Origin: Acinetobacter sp. XS-4 | Lineage (GTDB): Bacteria; Pseudomonadota; Gammaproteobacteria; Pseudomonadales; Moraxellaceae | Assembly: GCF_023920705.1 (NCBI RefSeq) | Contig: NZ_CP094657.1 | Location: 682,001-746,000, forward strand | Direction: 5' to 3' | DNA length: 64,000 nt | Shown here: piece by piece, positions 17,516-27,198 of the stretch | Layout: the number at the start of each line of letters is the position of its first letter | Numbering within the stretch: the stretch's first letter is position 1 | Position numbers and translations under genes: made by a program | The notes under the pieces: model-generated | Databases searched by the model: none | Seen by the model: only the letters and a program-made list of their open reading frames with translations | What the model was told of the DNA's origin: nothing

Positions 17516-19690
17516 TTATAATGAAGCAAGCTCACTGGCATCATTATCAAGATCATGACTTAGCCGTTGTTTTAACATACTAAATCGGTTCAATACACCA
17601 AGCATGAGCGAGAGCTGCTGTAAAATAATGAGTGATTTTTGGTCATCTTTATCATTTTGGCTTAGACGTTGACGTATCGTTTGGAGCATATTTTGTGCTG
17701 TAAGATCAGGCATTTCGTCTCTTAATAGAGCGCCTTGAATATCATCAAGTGCTTGGTCTAATAGTTTAAGGACAGCTTGATCCTGAATGTTTTCTCGATG
17801 TGCTCCAAGTGCCGCGATATAACTTAAAAATGTATGGTTTAAACATAAAAATTCAAAAATATCGGATTTACGAGTCGGGTCAAAGTCTGGTTCAGTTGCT
17901 AAAGTTGAAATAAGTGAAGCAACTTCAGCATCTGTATTATGCGCAGCTCGACGTACAATTCGGTAATTTAGCGCATGATTACGGCCTTCATGATATTGTT
18001 TAACGACTTCGGCTAAATAATTACATTGGGCTTGTAGTGAGCGTCTGATGTTGCGAGGTAAGCGTCGGAATTTCCAGTCAGGCCAAATAAAGGTCACGCC
18101 AAACCAAGCCAAAGCACATCCTATTAAAGTATCTACAAATCGAGGAATGGCAGCAGCCATCGCTGAACCGTCTAGATTAAAGTTAATTAATGCAAGGATT
18201 GTGATAAAGGCAGTTGCCTGTGCATACTGTTTACTACGTAACTCAAAAAATAGAACTCCACTTAATATCAACATGAATAGTTGTCCTTCGGTCGAAGGAA
18301 TTAAGAAGATAATCGCAAGTCCAACAACAATACCAACTAATGTCCCAACAATTCGTAGGCGTAAGCGGCGTTTGGTTGCGTTAAAGTTGGGTTGGCTTAC
18401 AAATAAAGCTGTAAGCATAATCCAGTAGCCATATTCAATATGGGTCATTTGAATAAACACATATCCAATGAATAAAACAATCGATACACGAATTGCGTGG
18501 CGGAACAGCACAGATTCTGGAGTTAAATTCTGTTTTATTCGGATGATAATATCATTCCATCCTTGTAAATCATCATCTTTAAGCTGGTTTTCGGCTTGTT
18601 TCACTTTATCCGATTGAATATGTTGTTCGGTTTCTAAGTTGAGTAATTGGGAATCGATAGACTTTAAATTTTGGTATAAAGCGAAAAGAGCATTTACCCA
18701 TAAAAGGTCATAATGCTGATCGCGTCTTAGCTTCTCTAAAGATAGTCTTAAGTTCTCAAAACTCTGCTTGAAGCGTTTGTTATGGTTATAAGGTTTGCGT
18801 TGCAAAATACATTCATTTAACTCTTGGCAAGCTTTACCTTGAACAGCCAAAATTCGTTGGAATCTAAATAAAATATCACTGTGCTGAAAAATTTTGGCTA
18901 ATTTTTGATAGTCAATATGGGCTGAGTCAGCACGTTCATGAATATCTTGTGCAACAAAATAGTAATGTAAGCTTCGGCGTGTATCTTTTTGTCCACGGTC
19001 GCCTTTTAAGCGAGTCAGTAAAGCTGTTTTTAAGTCATTAAAAATCGTAATTAACTTACCGTTTTCTAACGACAGTTCAATCATGCTTTGCTGATAGCTG
19101 GAAGGAGTCATATCTACATCAAACAAATTTGATTTTGCAAAAAGAAAATCACCTAAAGATGCATAAGATGCAGCCAGTTTGTCTTGTAGTTGTCGAACCG
19201 GAAATAATAAAAAGCTAATAGTTGCGATTAAGCCGTACCACGCAGCACCTGCAACTAAAAGGGCAGGTTGAATATACCAATGATCAAAAAGGTGAACACC
19301 TAGCATGGTATAGACCGAAACAACTAAACAGCCATAAGAGATGGTTGCGTAACGACGTCCTAATGAACCGAGTAAAATCCAGCCAATACATGATGCAATT
19401 AACCCTAACGCAAAAGCCATTGGGTAGGGGAAAAGTAGTTGTACGGAAGCCGCAGTAACGAAGAACCCAATATAAGTATAAATCAGGTTCATGATTCGCA
19501 CGGAAAAGCGATCATCAATATCGCTTAAACCTGCTGCGACTACACCTAAAGTGAGAGGAATTGTTGCTAATTGATGGCCTAGAAAATAAGGCACGAAAGC
19601 AGTTCCTGAAAAGGCTATCAGCATTCGCACGTTATACATAAATGTTGTGTTATAAGTCGCTCTTTTTAGGCGTTTAAACCAAGATTTCAA
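17516..19690 (-). CDS. yccS: YccS/FUSC family inner membrane protein
   Basis: A protein of 724 residues with the YccS plan: an N-terminal bundle of about six helices (for example TIPLTLGVVAAGLSDIDDR), a long cytoplasmic helical part, a second bundle near residues 410-550 and a cytoplasmic tail. FUSC proteins are thought to be exporters related to aromatic acid efflux pumps, but the YccS substrate is unknown. The TTG at 19690 is favoured because AAGGA lies five bases upstream and the N-terminus then matches E. coli YccS in length. A TTG at 19756 would add 22 residues. It is divergent from the MFS gene. Confidence 0.87.
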   Translation of the reverse strand: MKSWFKRLKRATYNTTFMYNVRMLIAFSGTAFVPYFLGHQLATIPLTLGVVAAGLSDIDDRFSVRIMNLIYTYIGFFVTAASVQLLFPYPMAFALGLIASCIGWILLGSLGRRYATISYGCLVVSVYTMLGVHLFDHWYIQPALLVAGAAWYGLIATISFLLFPVRQLQDKLAASYASLGDFLFAKSNLFDVDMTPSSYQQSMIELSLENGKLITIFNDLKTALLTRLKGDRGQKDTRRSLHYYFVAQDIHERADSAHIDYQKLAKIFQHSDILFRFQRILAVQGKACQELNECILQRKPYNHNKRFKQSFENLRLSLEKLRRDQHYDLLWVNALFALYQNLKSIDSQLLNLETEQHIQSDKVKQAENQLKDDDLQGWNDIIIRIKQNLTPESVLFRHAIRVSIVLFIGYVFIQMTHIEYGYWIMLTALFVSQPNFNATKRRLRLRIVGTLVGIVVGLAIIFLIPSTEGQLFMLILSGVLFFELRSKQYAQATAFITILALINFNLDGSAMAAAIPRFVDTLIGCALAWFGVTFIWPDWKFRRLPRNIRRSLQAQCNYLAEVVKQYHEGRNHALNYRIVRRAAHNTDAEVASLISTLATEPDFDPTRKSDIFEFLCLNHTFLSYIAALGAHRENIQDQAVLKLLDQALDDIQGALLRDEMPDLTAQNMLQTIRQRLSQNDKDDQKSLIILQQLSLMLGVLNRFSMLKQRLSHDLDNDASELASL

Positions 19691-19817
19691 AGGAAGTCCT
19701 TGCTGATCAACCTGAGTGATAAAGGATTTGTGTATTTCTACACCAATGTTGCACAAATCATACGATAGACAGTGTAAGCTTGTCTGTATGCAAATGATTG
19801 AAAAATGAAATATCGTT

Positions 19818-21032
19818 ATGTCTGAACAAACAGCCCAGCGTCAATACTCTATTGGCTGGATTATGTTGCTCGCTTTGCTTACGGCTTTAGGGCCATTATC
19901 CATCGATATGTACTTACCTGCTTTGCCACAAATGGCGCATGATTTTGGGGTAAGTACGCAAATGGTGGCAAACACACTACCAGCTTACTTTTTTGGTTTA
20001 GCTGTTGGGCAATTGGTTTATGGTCCTCTAAGCGACCGTATTGGTAGAAAAAAACCACTTTATTTTGGTCTCGCACTTTATGCGGTCGCAAGCTTATTTT
20101 GTGTATTGGCAACAAATGAATGGGGCTTGATTGCTGCTCGTATTTTGCAAGCTTTAGGCGGCTGTGTTGGCGTGGTTATGGCTCGTGCAGCAATACGCGA
20201 TAAACTGGACGTTCAAGGCTCAGCACAAGCTTTTTCTAGCATGATGATTGTAATGGGGCTTGCACCAATTTTGGCACCTATGATTGGAGCATGGATTTTA
20301 ATTTGGTTCCCATGGCAAGCTATTTTTATTGCCCTTTCAATTGTTGGCATCATATGTTGGTTGTGTGTACATTTCTTCTTTAAAGAGACTCTGGCAACTG
20401 ATAAAAGGCTTAAGTTATCACTCTATCAAGTAGTGACCCTCTATGGGGCTATTTTCAAAGATGCGAGTTTCCGTTTACCTATGTTTGCAGGGTGTTTAAC
20501 AGGGGCAGCGCTATTTTGTTATATCAGCTCAGCACCAGCAGTTTTTATGGATCAGTACGGACTCAATCAGCAAGAGTTTGCTTACGTATTTGGACTAAAT
20601 GCTTTTGGCATTATGTTGATGTCATCTTTAAATAAGCATTTAACATCACGTGTTGAAATCACTAAACGATTAAAGGCAGGTTCACTCGTACAAGTGACTG
20701 GCGCCATTATCGTATTTATTGCGGGTTTAATCCCGGCAGCGCCTTTATGGCTTGTTATGTTAGGGCTATTTTTAGCTATTTCAGGCATTGGTTTAACAGG
20801 ACCAAATGCAATGGCGCTGGCAATGTCCAAACAAGGTGCTCGTGCAGGGACTGCAAGTGCCATTATGGGAAGTATGCAGTTCGCTTGTGGCCTTTTAGGT
20901 GGCGTACTACTTAATTTTCTTATTTGGTCTGCATCGCTCAATATGGGCGTGATGATGGTGTTATTTACACTGAGTGGGTTCGTTGTCGTGTTAAAAGCGG
21001 CTCAACAGGTAAAAAACAAGCCATTCGCATAA
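19818..21032 (+). CDS. Bcr/CflA family MFS drug exporter
   Basis: A 404-residue, 12-helix major facilitator protein. The first loop shows SIDMYLPALPQMA, a Bcr/CflA signature, and the motif-A loop GPLSDRIGRKKPL. The motif-C-like segment near helix five is SMMIVMGLAPILAPMIGAW. Members export bicyclomycin, chloramphenicol or sulfonamides by proton antiport. The substrate cannot be read from sequence. It is distinct from the A. baumannii CraA N-terminus as I recall it. The ribosome site is weak, and the gene converges with a nitroreductase gene. Confidence 0.88.
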   Translation: MSEQTAQRQYSIGWIMLLALLTALGPLSIDMYLPALPQMAHDFGVSTQMVANTLPAYFFGLAVGQLVYGPLSDRIGRKKPLYFGLALYAVASLFCVLATNEWGLIAARILQALGGCVGVVMARAAIRDKLDVQGSAQAFSSMMIVMGLAPILAPMIGAWILIWFPWQAIFIALSIVGIICWLCVHFFFKETLATDKRLKLSLYQVVTLYGAIFKDASFRLPMFAGCLTGAALFCYISSAPAVFMDQYGLNQQEFAYVFGLNAFGIMLMSSLNKHLTSRVEITKRLKAGSLVQVTGAIIVFIAGLIPAAPLWLVMLGLFLAISGIGLTGPNAMALAMSKQGARAGTASAIMGSMQFACGLLGGVLLNFLIWSASLNMGVMMVLFTLSGFVVVLKAAQQVKNKPFA

Positions 21033-21057
21033 TTTTTAGTGAATGGCCACTTAGATA

Positions 21058-21765
21058 TTATTCGTCTAGAAAAACTGCGAAATTTTCAACAGGTTCTCTA
21101 GGAGTAATGAAGGTATTTACAATGTGGTTGGGGTCAGCATGGCCTAGCGCAATTGCACATACTAACTCTTCATCATCTGATGCACCTAAGATATCTAAAA
21201 CAACAGGGTGAAAATGGTTCCAAGCTGCTTGTGGGCATGTATCTAAACCACGTGCCTTAGCAGCGACCATCACGTTCTGGATCATCATTGCGATATCCAT
21301 TTTAGACCCGATTCCCATCGTTTTATTTACAGTGAAGAAAAGGCCGACTGGGGCGTCGAACAGTTTGAAATTACGTAACTGCTGTTCCGCCATTTTTTCT
21401 TTTTCACCTTTTTTGATTTCGAGTAGACCATAGAGCCCCCAACCATTTTCACGGCGGCGATCAATAAATGGCGATATCCATTTTTCAGGATAATAGGCAA
21501 AGGTTTCTTTATATTTTTCTGCAAGTTCTGGGTTTTTTGAAACTTCAATTTGTGCTGCACAAACACGCTCTACCATTTCACTACGCTTGTTCCCTGTTAC
21601 CGCATAGACTTTCCATGGTTGAGTATTTGTTCCAGAAGGTGCTCGACTTGCGACTTGTAATATATCTTTAATGACTTCTGGCTCAATTGGCGTATTTAAA
21701 AAAGCGCGGACAGAATGTCGAGAAGTGATAGCTTCATCAACGAGACGAACTTGTTCCAGATTCAT
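21058..21765 (-). CDS. Nitroreductase-family FMN oxidoreductase
   Basis: A 235-residue protein. The N-terminal FMN-binding motif SRHSVRAF is near residue 15. ASRAPSGTNTQPW is near residues 38-50, and the C-terminal GHADP-type loop is present. Family members reduce nitroaromatics, quinones or enones with NAD(P)H as homodimers. The physiological substrate is unknown. It converges with the MFS exporter without a strong shared terminator. Confidence 0.9.
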   Translation of the reverse strand: MNLEQVRLVDEAITSRHSVRAFLNTPIEPEVIKDILQVASRAPSGTNTQPWKVYAVTGNKRSEMVERVCAAQIEVSKNPELAEKYKETFAYYPEKWISPFIDRRRENGWGLYGLLEIKKGEKEKMAEQQLRNFKLFDAPVGLFFTVNKTMGIGSKMDIAMMIQNVMVAAKARGLDTCPQAAWNHFHPVVLDILGASDDEELVCAIALGHADPNHIVNTFITPREPVENFAVFLDE

Positions 21766-22271
21766 GAGTACTCCTATATCTTTTTCTTAAATATTTCATA
21801 CTTTTGAAGACTAATTTCATGCTTTAAAAGTACTTCATTTATAAGCAAAAAATATTAGAAAAGAGATATTCTTACAGGTATGATAATTTAATTAGTTTAG
21901 ACATATTGTATGATTAATCATAATTCGAATATGCCACTTTAGATTTAAATAGACAAAATAATGTGTTTTTGTCGGTTATAAAAATAAAAGCATAACAGTG
22001 AGCGGGTGAAAAATATTCAATTGAAAAAAAGGTATAATATGTTTAAAAACAGTGCAAAACAGATTGTTTTATATCAAAGATGACCATTTTTTATATAAAA
22101 TTTTAATGAAAAATATACACAAAACTTTAAATTTCTGCATAATACCGACTTTTTTACGCAGGTATGATTTCTCCATACTCACGTTAGGAAGTACTGGCTG
22201 CAAACAAAATCCCTTTACAAAAAGGATTTAGTTGTAGAAATGGAGAAATACACGAGGTATAGGAGCTTTAC
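21766..22271. other. AT-rich gene-free stretch before the small gene at 22272
   Basis: About 500 very AT-rich bases. A TATAAT at 22033-22038 could be a -10 box, but it has no good -35 partner. A small hairpin with arms AAATCC and GGATTT lies near 22208-22230. No coding frame with a ribosome site is seen, so it probably holds the promoter and leader of the next gene. Confidence 0.6.
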
Positions 22272-22475
22272 ATGAGTCTATCACTCATCAACAAGCAGTT
22301 CATGAAACAAGGATTGGCAATTACCATTGCAACCATGAAAATGAACGTAACTCAAGCAGCTACTGAGTCACAAAAAATACAACAGCTTAGTACAGGTCTA
22401 AACGCACTCTTCTTTGACCATAGAGAAAAGGGCGCAGATAGTCGCGTTATGGCGATGGCTCGTTACAGTCTTTGA
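22272..22475 (+). CDS. Unrecognised 67-residue protein
   Basis: The ATG at 22272 has an ideal AGGAG six bases upstream, which is the main reason to call it a gene. The product begins MSLSLINKQFMKQGLAIT, has a mildly amphipathic first half and ends in a polar part with FFDHREKGADSRVMAMARY. No signal peptide, clear membrane helix or known motif is seen. It has a long AT-rich leader and is followed by about 330 bases of hairpin-rich sequence ending in a terminator, so the transcript may extend to 22837. Function unknown. Confidence 0.6.
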   Translation: MSLSLINKQFMKQGLAITIATMKMNVTQAATESQKIQQLSTGLNALFFDHREKGADSRVMAMARYSL

Positions 22476-22807
22476 AATTTATATCCAGTTTAGACATTTG
22501 CTCAAAAGTATATGTAAATATGCTTATTGGCTTAAATCCAGATTTTGTAAAACTCGCTTAATTGATGGGAATCATTAGACGAGTTTATTTAGCGGTGGTC
22601 ATTTGTTAGTTTCCAAGTTTGTAGTTGAGCCGATGCATACTGTTTTTCCGAAAACGGAAAAGTTTGGTAGTGCAATGATATTATTTTATTTGAAAGTTGC
22701 TTTCTCTCATGCAACTTTCAAAGGCTTAGTGTTGGGCATCATGTTGCTTAAACTTGTGACGATAATTGCTATTCAATTGACATTAAAAGTTTTTTCTTGA
22801 ATTTACT
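22476..22807 (+). ncRNA. Hairpin-rich stretch, possible 3' UTR or small RNA
   Basis: No convincing gene is present. Three inverted repeats occur in a row. The first is AAACTCG/CGAGTTT at 22550-22556 and 22580-22586. The second is TTTTCCG/CGGAAAA at 22644-22661. The third is a 12-bp stem at 22689-22700 and 22711-22722. A terminator follows at 22808-22837. This could be a long structured 3' UTR of the small gene or an independent RNA. It does not match a glycine riboswitch, which one might expect ahead of an AgcS transporter. Confidence 0.4.
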
Positions 22808-22837
22808 GAAAAGTCCCGGTTTCTAGGGGCTTTTTTG
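22808..22837 (+). terminator. Terminator ahead of the AgcS gene
   Basis: AAGTCCC pairs with GGGGCTT (one G-T pair) around eight bases, followed by TTTTTT. It ends whatever transcript covers the 22272-22807 region. Confidence 0.8.
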
Positions 22838-22899
22838 TTTATTGCAGTATTTTGGCATGTGCTCTTAGCACATTAGCAAGGAACGTAAGCGGACCGAGT

Positions 22900-24375
22900 A
22901 TGAATGAACAACTCAATGCCACACTGATGTCGTGGGTAAAATTTTTTAATGACCCTTTATGGGACTTTTTGGTTATTTTCTTGCTGGCTGTAGGTATTTT
23001 TTATACGGTCTTAACAGGAGCTGTGCAAATTCGCATGTTCTTGCAAAGTATCCGAGTGATGAAAAGCAGTCGTACAGAAGGTGCAGATGAGCATGGTCTT
23101 ACACCTTTTCAGGCGTTTGTAACTGGCCTTGCGAGCCGTGTTGGGGTAGGTAACATTGCTGGTGTAGCAATTGCTATCGCAATTGGTGGTCCTGGTGCAG
23201 TGTTCTGGATGTGGGTAACAGCTGTTCTTGGTATGAGCTCTGCTTTTATTGAGTCTACGCTTGCTCAACTATTTAAAGTTAGAGATAGCAAGACTAAACA
23301 GTTCCGTGGTGGACCAGCTTACTATATTACTCAAGGTTTACGTAGTAAAACCTTTGGTGCGGTCTTCGCACTTGCATTGATCTTTACCTACGGTTTCGTA
23401 TTTAACTCAGTTCAAATCAATGCGATTGCTAATGCATCTTCACATGCTTGGGGTTGGGACAAAGCCAATGTTATTGCTCATTTAGGTGGCGTTGATCTAG
23501 AAATTTCATGGGTTGGCCTTGCTCTTGTAGTTTTAGTGGCATTGGCAATTTTTGGTGGTATTAAGCGTATCGCTAAATTTGCAGAGATGTTTGTACCTTT
23601 AAAAGCAGGTCTTTACCTATCTGTTGCTCTCTATATTGCAATTAGTAACTATGCAATTTTGCCTGATATTTTAAAACTGATTGTGACTGAAGCTTTCAAT
23701 TTTAATTCTGCAGCAGGTGGTTTCTTTGGTGCGGCAGTGTCAATGGCAATGATGCAAGGGATTAAGCGTGGTTTATTCTCTAACGAAGCTGGTATGGGTT
23801 CTGCACCAAACGCAGCGGCTGCATCTGATGTAAAACATCCTGTAAACCAAGGCTTAGTACAAATGCTCGGTGTATTTGTAGATACTTTCATTGTATGTAC
23901 AAGTACTGCAATTATTATTTTGGTTTCTGGTGTTTACCAAGATGCAGGTTTTGTCGGTGTTGAATTAACACAACGTGCTTTAGAAACTCAAGTTGGGCAT
24001 TGGGGATCGGACTTCCTTGCTGTTCTATTATTCTTATTCTGTTATTCGGCTGTATTAGGTAACTATGCCTATGCAGAAGGTAATGTACAGTTTATTAATA
24101 ACAATCCGAAAGTTATGTTCATCTTCCGTATTTTTGTATTGGTAATGGTGTACTTCGGTGCAATTGGTAGTGTTCCGCTCGTTTGGTCTATGGCTGACTT
24201 GTTTATGGGTATCATGGCAACCATTAACTTGATTGCAATCGTACTATTAACACCGATGGCACGCACATTGTTGAAAGACTACCGTGAACAATTGAAAAAA
24301 GGCATTAAAGAGCCTGAGTTTAAAATTGATAAATATCCGGAATTGAAGAAAAAAGTCGATTCAGATATCTGGTAA
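22900..24375 (+). CDS. Alanine/glycine:cation symporter (AgcS family)
   Basis: A protein of 491 residues with about ten membrane helices. Diagnostic segments are GLASRVGVGNIAGVA near residue 75, FRGGPAYYI near residue 135 and GIKRGLFSNEAGMGSAPNAA near residue 290, all conserved in the AgcS/DagA family. It takes up alanine or glycine with sodium or protons. The ATG at 22900 is preferred to an in-frame TTG at 22852, because family members begin just before the first helix. A 7-bp hairpin with a CTT loop at 22857-22873 sits in the leader. Confidence 0.92.
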   Translation: MNEQLNATLMSWVKFFNDPLWDFLVIFLLAVGIFYTVLTGAVQIRMFLQSIRVMKSSRTEGADEHGLTPFQAFVTGLASRVGVGNIAGVAIAIAIGGPGAVFWMWVTAVLGMSSAFIESTLAQLFKVRDSKTKQFRGGPAYYITQGLRSKTFGAVFALALIFTYGFVFNSVQINAIANASSHAWGWDKANVIAHLGGVDLEISWVGLALVVLVALAIFGGIKRIAKFAEMFVPLKAGLYLSVALYIAISNYAILPDILKLIVTEAFNFNSAAGGFFGAAVSMAMMQGIKRGLFSNEAGMGSAPNAAAASDVKHPVNQGLVQMLGVFVDTFIVCTSTAIIILVSGVYQDAGFVGVELTQRALETQVGHWGSDFLAVLLFLFCYSAVLGNYAYAEGNVQFINNNPKVMFIFRIFVLVMVYFGAIGSVPLVWSMADLFMGIMATINLIAIVLLTPMARTLLKDYREQLKKGIKEPEFKIDKYPELKKKVDSDIW

Positions 24376-24379
24376 GTTA

Positions 24380-24411
24380 AAAAAGGCCTCTTATAAATAA
24401 GGGGCCTTTTT
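24380..24411 (+). terminator. Terminator of the AgcS gene
   Basis: AAAAGGCC and GGCCTTTT arms pair, with an inner TC/GG extension, around a loop of about ten bases and a T tract, directly after the stop codon. Confidence 0.88.
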
Positions 24412-24545
24412 CATAAGGGCATAGATAAAATACTTGAGTCTAAATTTTAAACATGACAAATTAAATAAATTCAATACAGCTTTTAACGAGACTAGCAACT
24501 AAAATTGCAATCCGAACTTTAAACCTCATAGTGCGAATATAGGCC

Positions 24546-25520
24546 ATGAAACAGCTTAAATTGTGGGTTCTCGGACTCTCTATAGTGTTGGCAGGATGCC
24601 AGACCACTACACACTTGTCTGCTGCTCTAAAACCGCAAACAACGGAAGCTTATGCCCGCTCTGTTGATCAGCCATTTGCACGAATTAAAAAACAGCAAAA
24701 GCGTCCAGTTGTCGCGCTTGTATTGGGCAGCGGTGGAGCACGAGGTTATGCTCATATTGGTGTCATTGAGGTTTTGGAGCAACATGGTATTCGACCAGAT
24801 TTTATTGTAGGTACCAGTGCGGGTAGTATTGTTGGAGCACTTTATGCCAGTGGTAAAAGTCCTGCTCAATTGCGTGATACCGCTTTAAAAATGAAAGCTG
24901 GCGATGTGCGTGATATTAGTATCGGGCTAAAGGGTTTTTTTGATGGTAAAAAAGTAGAAAACTACGTTAACCAGCAAGTAAACAATATGCCACTCGAAAA
25001 AATGAAAATCCCAATGTATGTGGTTGCAACTGAATTAAAGCATGGCACTAAAACCGTATTTAACTATGGTAATACTGGGCAAGCCGTAAGAGCATCTGCT
25101 TCAATTCCAAGTATGTTTGTACCTACTAAAATTGGTAAATCTGAATATGTAGATGGCGGGTTAGTGAGCCCTGTACCAGTTGAAGTCGCACGAGATTTAG
25201 GCGCTGATGTGATTATTGCTGTTGATATTTTAGCTCAGCCGATTTACACAGAAACATCGAATGTTTGGGGACTGTTTAACCAGAATATTAATATTATGCA
25301 AGGTCGTCTAGCGGCAGAAGAATTACAATATGCGGATGTTGTTATTCAGCCAGATTTAAGAGAAAAAGCTCATATTTTTGATGTGAAAGGTCGTGAAGCC
25401 ACCATGAAATCTGGCATCGATGCAGCAAATGCCAAACTTTCCGATATTCAGTTTGCTATTGATGAAAAAATAGCTGAACAGAATATGTCTACTGAAGGGT
25501 TAAGTGCACAAACTCAATAA
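24546..25520 (+). CDS. Patatin-like phospholipase lipoprotein (RssA-like)
   Basis: A 324-residue protein. The N-terminus has a signal peptide with lipobox VLAGC at residues 14-18, so it should be membrane-anchored. The patatin domain shows the oxyanion motif GSGGARGYAHIG near residue 61, the nucleophile elbow GTSAGS near residue 92 and the catalytic Asp in VDGG near residue 205, so the Ser-Asp dyad is intact. It probably hydrolyses lipids at the envelope. The gene stands alone between two terminators. Confidence 0.9.
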   Translation: MKQLKLWVLGLSIVLAGCQTTTHLSAALKPQTTEAYARSVDQPFARIKKQQKRPVVALVLGSGGARGYAHIGVIEVLEQHGIRPDFIVGTSAGSIVGALYASGKSPAQLRDTALKMKAGDVRDISIGLKGFFDGKKVENYVNQQVNNMPLEKMKIPMYVVATELKHGTKTVFNYGNTGQAVRASASIPSMFVPTKIGKSEYVDGGLVSPVPVEVARDLGADVIIAVDILAQPIYTETSNVWGLFNQNINIMQGRLAAEELQYADVVIQPDLREKAHIFDVKGREATMKSGIDAANAKLSDIQFAIDEKIAEQNMSTEGLSAQTQ

Positions 25521-25549
25521 TTTGACGTTAATTATTTGAAAATTAATTA

Positions 25550-25575
25550 AAAAAGCCTGAATAGGGCTTTTTTTT
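25550..25575 (+). terminator. Terminator of the patatin gene
   Basis: AAAAGCC pairs with GGCTTTT around a six-base loop, followed by eight T. Confidence 0.85.
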
Positions 25576-25725
25576 ATGTGAATTTAAATCCTTAATTTTT
25601 GGAATAAAAATTTTTGTATATTAGGTATATGTTGGATATGCTGAAAACATGGATGACCAATATAAAATATTGATGTCATTTTTAAAAAATAATTGATTTG
25701 TAATGTATTGAGGCTGACTAGATAA

Positions 25726-26961
25726 ATGATACAGCAACAGGTTAAAAATGGGTTTCCAACATTAGATGATGTTCATGCTGCCGCAGAACGTTTAGAAGGT
25801 TTAGTCGTAAAAACTCCTTTTGTTTTCTCAGAAACCATTTCTAAAACCTTAGGGGCTGAGATGTGGCTGAAATTTGAAAACTTACAATTTACAGCTTCTT
25901 TTAAAGAAAGAGGTGCACTGAATAAACTGTTGTGTTTATCTGACCAAGAAAAACAACATGGTGTTATTGCGGCTTCAGCAGGCAATCATGCACAAGGTGT
26001 TGCTTATCATGCTCAGCGCACAGGAGTAACAGCGACCATTGTGATGCCGAAATCTACGCCTAATGTAAAAGTACAACGAGTGCGTGAATATGGTGCACGC
26101 GTTATTTTGCATGGACAAGACTTTTCAGAAGCTGCTGCTGAAATGCACCGAGTTGCACAAGAAGAATCTTTAACAATTATCCATCCATTTGACGATGCAG
26201 AAATTATTGCAGGTCAAGGAACCATTGCGCTCGAAATGCTTGCAGCTGTGCCTGAACTAGATATTTTAGTTGTGCCAATTGGTGGTGGTGGCCTAATTTC
26301 TGGTATTTCGATTGCTGCTAAAGCAATAAATCCCAAAATTAAAGTGATTGGGGTGCAATCGGTTGTATATCCAAGTATGGCGAAACTTCTGTGTAATTAT
26401 CAGCATGCCGTTTCAATGGGCTCTACCGTTGCAGAAGGTATTGCGGTAAAAACTCCGGGTGAGCTTACGACACAAGTTGCCAAAGAATATGTTGATGACA
26501 TTGTTGTTGTCACAGAAGACATGATTGAAGAGGCAATTGCACTGTTACTTAATATTGAGAAAACAGTGTGTGAAGGAGCAGGTGCGACAGGTATTGCTGC
26601 AATTATGTCTCGTCCTGATCTATTTTTAGGTCATAAGTTGGGTGTAGTGCTGTCTGGTGGCAATATTGATACACGCGTTATGGTTTCTGTATTGCAACGT
26701 CATTTAACGCGTACAGGTCGAATGGTTCGTATCCGTGTTGAATTACCAGATAACCCAGGCGCTTTAGCTCGTTTAACAGCAATTATTGCTGAGCAAGGCG
26801 GTAATATTTATGAATTACGTCATGAGCGCTTTGCCGCGACAAGCCGTGCGAAAGAAAGTGCCGTGAGTGTCGATGTTGAGCTTAAAAGCGCATCAGACCT
26901 CGATTTGCTGATTCAGGCAATGCAGTTGGAAGGCTATATTGTTCGTAAAGAAGAGATTTAA
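25726..26961 (+). CDS. Threonine ammonia-lyase with C-terminal ACT domain
   Basis: A 411-residue PLP enzyme that converts threonine to 2-oxobutyrate, feeding isoleucine synthesis or threonine breakdown. The PLP lysine is in FKERGA near residue 63, followed by ASAGNHAQG and the phosphate-binding GGGGLISG near residue 188. A single ACT domain with VELPDNPGALARL begins near residue 340. This is the short form of about 400 residues, unlike the IlvA of about 500 residues with two regulatory domains. An in-frame ATG follows a GAGG. Whether it is anabolic or catabolic cannot be decided here. Confidence 0.92.
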   Translation: MIQQQVKNGFPTLDDVHAAAERLEGLVVKTPFVFSETISKTLGAEMWLKFENLQFTASFKERGALNKLLCLSDQEKQHGVIAASAGNHAQGVAYHAQRTGVTATIVMPKSTPNVKVQRVREYGARVILHGQDFSEAAAEMHRVAQEESLTIIHPFDDAEIIAGQGTIALEMLAAVPELDILVVPIGGGGLISGISIAAKAINPKIKVIGVQSVVYPSMAKLLCNYQHAVSMGSTVAEGIAVKTPGELTTQVAKEYVDDIVVVTEDMIEEAIALLLNIEKTVCEGAGATGIAAIMSRPDLFLGHKLGVVLSGGNIDTRVMVSVLQRHLTRTGRMVRIRVELPDNPGALARLTAIIAEQGGNIYELRHERFAATSRAKESAVSVDVELKSASDLDLLIQAMQLEGYIVRKEEI

Positions 26962-26989
26962 TCTCTGATATTGCTGTGTTATAAAAGCC

Positions 26990-27044
26990 GTATATGGCTC
27001 TATCGAGAGTCATATACAAGGCAATTTAAATGGATTAAATTGCC
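26990..27044 (+). repeat. Two adjacent hairpins after the threonine ammonia-lyase gene
   Basis: The first stem pairs 26990-27001 with 27006-27017 (approximately 12 bp, one G-T) around ATCG. The second pairs 27020-27029 with 27035-27044 (10 bp) around ATGGA. Neither is followed by a T tract on the plus strand. They may protect the 3' end of the transcript. Confidence 0.6.
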
Positions 27045-27198
27045 AAAAAGGGATGAATTTACAAAAAAACGATCAAATCCTTCAATGAAACGAGAAAAAC
27101 TGACAATTCTCTAAACTTTGTACTTCACAATTTTAAGGTTTAGGTTTTAGTATTCTTCTCATTGTAAATTTGAAGAAATATAAGGATATCCACGCTCA

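Noticed and set aside
22603..22800. A 65-codon frame starting at TTG ahead of the AgcS gene
   Set aside because: No ribosome site, TTG start, and it is made up of the two inverted repeats and AT-rich sequence. Structured RNA explains the region better.
22476..22850. Glycine riboswitch ahead of the alanine/glycine symporter
   Set aside because: The conserved glycine aptamer sequences were not found. The stems present do not resemble a tandem aptamer.
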